A stretch of 64,000 bases of DNA from Blasia pusilla (taxonomy: Eukaryota > Marchantiophyta > Marchantiopsida > Blasiales). The notes under the pieces are model-generated. The model made no database searches. It was not told the DNA's origin and saw only the letters and a program-made list of their open reading frames with translations. Shown one piece after another: positions 58,991 through 64,000 of this stretch (position 1 is the first letter of the stretch; each line of letters starts with the position of its first letter). The DNA is taken from the NCBI GenBank assembly GCA_050084515.1, contig CM114272.1:9610001-9674000 (forward strand), read 5' to 3'. The position numbers and the translations under genes were made by a program.

Positions 58991-59190
58991 GTGCTGCCTT
59001 TAGATTATTTATATTGTCTCTGCTATTGGTGAGTTTCGTCGTTAGGGGAGGGAATGCCCTAACGACGATCTTCCTTTTCTGGTCTTGTTGTGGCCTTCAG
59101 GTTTTGACTTTGAGTCCCCCTCTTTTGTACTTCCGATGGGTTTTCCATCACTCGTTTTTATCGAAGTGCATCTTTTCCCCCTTTAGAGGG
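58991..59190 (+). repeat. dispersed repeat, copy 2 (plus strand)
   Basis: Matches copy 1 at 39983-40145 in opposite orientation, from GGTGAGTTTCGTCGTTAGGG to TTTTTATCGAAGTGCATCTT. The coding-like part seen before copy 1 is missing here, consistent with 5' truncation. Confidence 0.6.
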
Positions 59191-59760
59191 GGAATTGGAG
59201 AAGAGAATTAATTATCATACCGAGTGTGTGAAGGACAAGTGGATGGGTTAGATGGTGAGGAGGTGAGGAAAAAAAATGGGTGTGTAGAGGTTGTAATCAA
59301 TTTTCTTAGAAAAAAATGCGAGCATACCATGGTAGAGAAGCATAAAGTAAAGCCGAAAGAATGAGTTTGTAATTGGGACGACCTATTTTGTAAAATGGGC
59401 CAAGAGATCTTTAACCCCTCGAGGGGTTGCATGATGTTTGTTGGCATAGCGATATACAACCACATGACATAACAATCGACACACATGAAAATTGTGATGA
59501 GCCATCGACAAAGGATTTAAGCCAGCGTAGGTGTTGAGTTGGTGTGAAGTTCCAAAGGTGAATTTTGTGCACCATTGGATTTGGTATCCATTTACGTAAG
59601 GATAGTTCTTCATATCCTTATGAATGATCACCACATATGGTATCCTTGGTACACAGTCTCTTTAAATGATAAATAAATCAAGCCCGTGGGACCCAAAGAA
59701 TCAAAAGGTTAAAACACACATAATAAATAATACACCAAATGAGGAAAAGACCCTTGAGGC

Positions 59761-60030
59761 CTAATCGTAGCCAATTTGTACAACACTTGTACTATGAATA
59801 ATCACATCCCTAATATAACAACCTAAATCATAAATCACTAGCTGTAGTGAAGAGTGGAAATTCCACACATCAATGCTATGATCTAGTCTAATCTCTTTAT
59901 ATTTAGGACACATAACAAACATATGTTCTTCATTCTCAATACTTCCTACATTACATAACCTATCATTGTTTAGTTGACATCCTTCCTCCATGGTTAATCT
60001 ACAAGACCTAGTTTAGTATTGTGCAATAAT
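59761..60030 (-). pseudogene. LINE reverse-transcriptase C-terminal zinc-binding (zf-RVT-like) relic
   Basis: TRSCRLTMEEGCQLNNDRLC, then NVGSIENEEHMFVMCPKYKE with IRLD, follow the pattern of the Cys/His region that ends plant non-LTR retrotransposon ORF2 proteins (L-x-C, GxIEDExHF-xxCPxY). The first Cys of the CxxC pair is lost and stops lie on both sides. The upstream frame to 60556 shows no RT motif. Confidence 0.6.
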
Positions 60031-60556
60031 ATGATGTAAAAAAGTGGAAATCTAGCAAATAAATGATATTGTTCTTAGAATAGAAATCTATATTACTTAC
60101 ATAAGACGGGATTATATAAATCTTCTCCTGATAGCACATGTTATTTGAAACTCTTATGTTGTTGAAAGATGTCAATTTAATTGTGAGAATTAATACGGAA
60201 AACATGAGAAAACAAAATAAAAACTTTTTCGGAAATAGGACTCTCAACATAATACAATGAAATTGATAATTTTTCATGTTTGTACTTGAGCTCATATGTG
60301 TGAACGTGAAAGTTTGAATTCTTTTATCGGATGTTAGATATAATGATAGAGGTGAAAAATAAAGTTTAAAAGGTTTCAAAACTGGCAGGCAGAAATGATC
60401 TCCATGACTTTGGCACAAACCATTCCGTAAATGCCAGGCCCCATAACAATAAACTAGTCTGTGCATGTGCCTTGCCAATGCTGGGCCATGTTTTTTAGAC
60501 ACCGGTTTTTTTCCAGAGAACTTTAGACGTGGTTGGAAATTTTGCCACTCATGCAC

Positions 60557-61090
60557 GGTTTTTTTTTAATTTGACAAAGAAAACCCACTTTTCGTATTGG
60601 AAATTTGACTAAACTTTCAGATCCAAATCGGAAATCACTCAGTCTCAACTGACTGCTTTAACAAAGAATGTCGATTCTTGTCGAGCCTTCTGCCCCGCAC
60701 GGGTGAAAGAAGCCTTCCTTCTCATCTAGTTTAGTTAGACAAAACTAAACTATTAGAAAGGAAAAATGTCAAGACCATAGACAACCAAAAAAGGACAGGC
60801 GGATGTCCAACATAGAGATGTTTGTTCCTCGTATCCATGTTGCCGAATCAATGTTGATAATCTATATTAATATGAAAGAGTGCCTTCTTGATTTGTTAAC
60901 ACCTCTATGTTTGTGCCGACTGGGCAGCAAGAATATGTTTAGCATATTAAGGGCAAAAAGAAAAAATTGGAAATTTGTGTGCAACATATTATTCCCTTCA
61001 CTAACAAAAACTCCTCATACACTTTTTAATTTATTTTTACTAGTATTATAGATGTATTCCACTAACCGTAAGATTATGGTTCTTCATGCC
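60557..61090. other. intergenic, no gene seen
   Basis: AT-rich sequence without supportable features between the LINE relic and the GC-rich upstream region of the transporter gene. Confidence 0.35.
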
Positions 61091-63126
61091 TGAGGGCATA
61101 CAGGACGAAACGGGAGCGGTGGGACGTGCACAGTTCGTGCGTGCCACTCCGCGGGAAGGCCCTAGCCAGTTCTCAAGACTTCAAGCAAAAAAGAAAGAAA
61201 GAAAGACTACTCTTTTGAATCGATGCGATCGATCGACGGATGGCCAGTTGGAAGCAGAGAAGCAGACAAAGCCCCAACACAGTTCGAACCTGTCAGTGGA
61301 CATCCGCCCGATTACGAATGAATGAATGGCGGATGGATGAGTATCGCCGAGCAGTCGGGCGATGGCGGGTAGGAAAAGGCCAAGAGCGCGATGAACGTAG
61401 AGTCGTCAACAGCGCGCGGCCACGGTTTCAGGCGCAGTCTGGAGAGGAGAATTGAGGAGGGCAGAACAGGAAAGAGAAGAACAAGAAGACGACGACGACG
61501 AGACGCGCCGGCGACTCGTAGGTCGGAGCAGGATCAATGCGGGGGCCCGCAGTCGGCGCTGCCGTTTATCTCGACGACGAGTGGTTGCTGATCCGCGCAG
61601 CTGATGATGACGCGAGGCCTTTGCTCCTCTCCATTCCCAAGAAGTAGAAGGAAGAAGGAGTAGTAGTGGACGAGGAGGAGGAGGAGGAGCAGCAGCAGCG
61701 GCAGAAGCGGTAGAAGAAGAAGAAGATGATTATCATCATGCACGATGGAGCGGAGGGAGGTAGCAAGTGGGGCCCGCTAGCTGTGTTTAAAAGTGACGAG
61801 CTTTCCCTATGGCGTACGAGGATTCGCTTGTGCTCTCCTGTGCGGGCCGGGTCTCTGTAGCTAGCTGCTCGACGCACGAACTGCTTTGGCTTCCAGCGAA
61901 CCTCCACCTGCCGATTGGCAGGACTTGTTTTCTGATTCTCCTGCCAACCCGGCAGGCAGGCAGGCGGGCGGTCTCGCGCGGACATAACGGGCAACAGTTT
62001 GGTGTATCTCGCCTGCACAGTGCGAGAAGTCCGAAGTCTTTCGCTGACGATTCCGTCCGACGCTTCTTCTTGATCTTCTCTCCTCCTCCTCCTCCTCCTC
62101 CTTCTTCTTCTTCTTCTTCTTCTTCTTCTCCTTCTCCTTACGCTTCTTATGCTGCCTGTGCTGCCGAAGGATCGGCGTCTCCCGCGAACTGTACAGGCGC
62201 GCTCTAAAGGGCCCGACCTTGTATTGCTGCTTGTCTCACAGAAGTCCACGAGTTCCACGCCTCCGCTTTAAACTTCTCCGACCCGCCAGCCACCGGGCGT
62301 CGCAGGACAAAACCAGGATCTCGGGTCATACTGCGCTCCATTATCTTAATAGACTGAAGGCGATTGAAGTTAAAACCTGAAACCCCACCGGAGGTACCGC
62401 CGTCTGAAAGAGAGAGCGTGGACTTAGTGACTTCAGGCGCCTTCTTCTCATCAGAAAGAACCATCTAATGCAGGTATGTACTAAACTGTTGGAATGTTTC
62501 CACTTGATGTCAGGAACTGCAGTACCTGCCTGATTCCGCGAGATCTTTTGGTCACGTCAATTCGCCAGATCTCTAAAGGTTGTGACAGTAATTTGTCTTT
62601 GTCCATAGCCTCCACTGGATGTTCACTCTTTGCCCAGAAGCTGTAGCACCTCTCGTTTACGGCAGGATGACTGTAACGGGATTTGGAATTGAATCTTTCC
62701 TCTCATCGTTGACGTCGGAAATTGAAGCCGAATGAATCGTCCGGACCGGTCATTTCGTGGACCGGATTAAGATAACCGGAGCTTCCATTGAACTAGTGTC
62801 CTACTTATTAACGATCTCCTCTCTCTGCAGCCGGTGATCTGACAGCCAAGTTCTAGATCTCAAAAGAACTTGAGTTCGGTGCACTGCGCACTTGAATTTC
62901 TGTGTAGAGAGGCTGTCTCTGGATTGTGAATTTGACGAACTAAAAGGTGATTGCAGTAGGATTTTTTTGCAAAAAGGCCCTGTTCTTAACGAACTCTATT
63001 GAAAGAGACGTTCTAATGTGATTTCTGCTTTCGTTGGATCTTGAATTGGTGATTGTTAGCAGGTGAGAGTAGTGTCGGGTGAAGCCGGATGTGCCCCGGT
63101 CAGAGCATCGGGAACAGGATTTCGCA
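61091..63126 (+). promoter_or_regulatory. ALMT: promoter and 5' leader of the ALMT-like gene
   Basis: GC jumps at 61090. Triplet arrays occur at 61490-61503 (GAC), 61673-61735 (GAG/CAG/GAA) and 62083-62134 (CTC then CTT). A good donor, ATGCAG-GTATGT (62472), and an acceptor, TTGTTAGCAG (63062), suggest one leader intron. A 13-codon upstream frame (63089-63130) overlaps the main ATG. Opposing frames in this region are composed of the triplet repeats and are not called. Confidence 0.45.
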
Positions 63127-63130
63127 ATGA
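63089..63130 (+). promoter_or_regulatory. upstream ORF whose stop overlaps the main start codon
   Basis: ATG at 63089 reads MCPGQSIGNRISQ and stops with TGA at 63128-63130. The main ATG is 63127-63129, giving an ATGA overlap. It lies after the proposed leader acceptor, so it should be in the mRNA. A repressive or coupled-translation role is possible. Confidence 0.5.
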
Positions 63131-64000
63131 AGAGCTCCGAATTCCCAAACCATGCCGATCACAGCAAATTAGAGCGAATCCCATCCTCGACGAAGAAGGA
63201 TTCCAAGCACGAACCTTCGTCAGCTAAGAATGACCTCGCTTTTCCTTCTTCATTTATTAATGAACGTTCATATTCTTCCTCGTACAGAGGTGATATTCAC
63301 GGTATACCGACAAAGAACGAATTCCCCACACCGCCTTCATCCATGAATGAGCACTACATGCCGACTTCTGGATTTAGCGAGTTCACTCCAAGGAGCGAAC
63401 CCGCTGGGAGTAGATCTGAGCGATCGAATGCAATTCCAATGCCGATACCGAGAACTGATTATTACAGTGCGGCTAGTGGAGTGCATGACAGATCATTCAC
63501 AGCCGGTTCTCCGTTGAGAAATAATTTTCCATCTCCATCCAGCAACAGTTATCAATCAGGTATCCTCAGAGACGACGACGCATCTGTGGCCGCGTCTGGG
63601 TTTGGAGACGGCGAAGAAGATAAAGCGTCAGAGCTGGAGGGAGCGGCGCCTATGACCTATGCGCGAAAGCGGAAGCACTGGAGAACTTTGAGTAAGAGCT
63701 CTGTCAATCGCTTGGCTTCATATCATATAAAGGAGACTTGGACCCAAAAGATACAGGACTATCGCGATTACGAGGTCGCAATACTGAAGTCCTTGCTTCC
63801 TCTCAAGGCAGCAGTTGCTGCAACTCTGGCCTCCATCATCGCTTTTGCCCCCTTTCTACCAACCATGTTAACCTACTATGGGACGACGGCGGTTGTCGGA
63901 GTGGGTATGACACTAGAGCCTAACGTTGGGCAAACGCTTCAAAAAGGCTACAATTTGGCATTGGGATCAGCATTAGCTGGAGTGTGCTCTTTTCTGGTCA
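63127..64000 (+). CDS. ALMT: ALMT/FUSC-type anion transporter, N-terminal part (runs off the window)
   Basis: Open from ATG 63127 to the right edge, 291 codons, no intron needed. Residues 1-160 are polar, Ser/Pro-rich and probably cytosolic (repeated FP-P-S, SEF motifs). KRKHW at about 182 and the region to 218 are basic. From residue 223, LLPLKAAVAATLASIIAF, FLPTMLTYYGTTAVVGVG, MTLEPNVGQTLQKGYNLALG and SALAGVCSFLV resemble the first membrane helices of aluminium-activated malate transporters, including the G-TL-KG-N signature. Family role: malate and other anion channel in plasma or vacuolar membrane. The long N-terminal tail is unusual for angiosperm ALMTs. Another FUSC-superfamily subfamily is possible. 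Confidence 0.7.
   Translation, partial: MKSSEFPNHADHSKLERIPSSTKKDSKHEPSSAKNDLAFPSSFINERSYSSSYRGDIHGIPTKNEFPTPPSSMNEHYMPTSGFSEFTPRSEPAGSRSERSNAIPMPIPRTDYYSAASGVHDRSFTAGSPLRNNFPSPSSNSYQSGILRDDDASVAASGFGDGEEDKASELEGAAPMTYARKRKHWRTLSKSSVNRLASYHIKETWTQKIQDYRDYEVAILKSLLPLKAAVAATLASIIAFAPFLPTMLTYYGTTAVVGVGMTLEPNVGQTLQKGYNLALGSALAGVCSFLV

Noticed and set aside
61566-62258. 230-codon minus-strand frame with Arg and Ser runs
   Set aside because: Translation of triplet repeat arrays in the ALMT leader; no domain.
62204-62464. 86-codon minus-strand frame starting MVLSDEKKAPEV
   Set aside because: Composition is protein-like and a donor-like GTGAGA follows, but the sense strand here looks like the spliced ALMT leader and no partner exon was found.

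Overview
This window looks like a repeat-rich nuclear segment of a land plant, more likely a non-seed plant (bryophyte or lycophyte grade) than a flowering plant. Seen directly: spliced genes with plant-only products (a GAUT pectin glycosyltransferase, a TANGLED-type division-plane protein, an ALMT-type channel), Ty3/gypsy, Helitron and LINE remnants, and a block of mitochondrial DNA. The non-seed assignment is inference. It rests on a mitochondrial atp4 fragment that reads like the bryophyte form, and on a retrotransposon carrying a DNMT3-like methyltransferase, a combination reported from charophyte algae.

Layout. 1-3.1 kb: 5' part of a GAUT13/14-like gene on the minus strand and its GA/CT-rich upstream region. 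4-11.5 kb: a decayed LTR element (two same-strand LTR relics, a gag pseudogene) with a Helitron helicase pseudogene nested in it. 11.5-18.6 kb: another LTR fragment, three small Helitrons, a degenerate tandem repeat. 20.0-26.4 kb: a PHD-BAH chromatin-reader gene (plus strand, six constitutive exons and a possible 18-nt cassette exon). 28.5-32 kb: AT-rich DNA with a Helitron. 32.95-38.4 kb: a TANGLED1-like gene (six exons, about 955 aa). 40-44.5 kb: repeats and a long foldback. 44.5-50.7 kb: a 3'-truncated Ty3/gypsy element on the minus strand with order LTR - gag - protease - DNA cytosine methyltransferase - reverse transcriptase. 51.4-53.6 kb: nuclear-integrated mitochondrial DNA (26S rRNA fragment, atp4 fragment, tRNA-Met half). 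53.6-61 kb: AT-rich repeats, a Helitron, a LINE tail. 63.1-64 kb: start of an ALMT/FUSC transporter gene that runs off the right edge.

The host genes do not form an obvious functional cluster. The most notable content is the retroelement with a captured C5-cytosine methyltransferase between protease and reverse transcriptase. The methyltransferase frame keeps motifs I, IV, VI and VIII, while gag and the rest of pol carry several stops. A second, older gag/LTR copy at 4-11.5 kb has many CpG to TpG/CpA changes relative to the first, as expected of a heavily methylated family.

Limits: splice sites were assigned by eye from GT/AG signals, phase agreement and family knowledge. Repeat boundaries are approximate unless a terminus is stated. 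No database search was possible.
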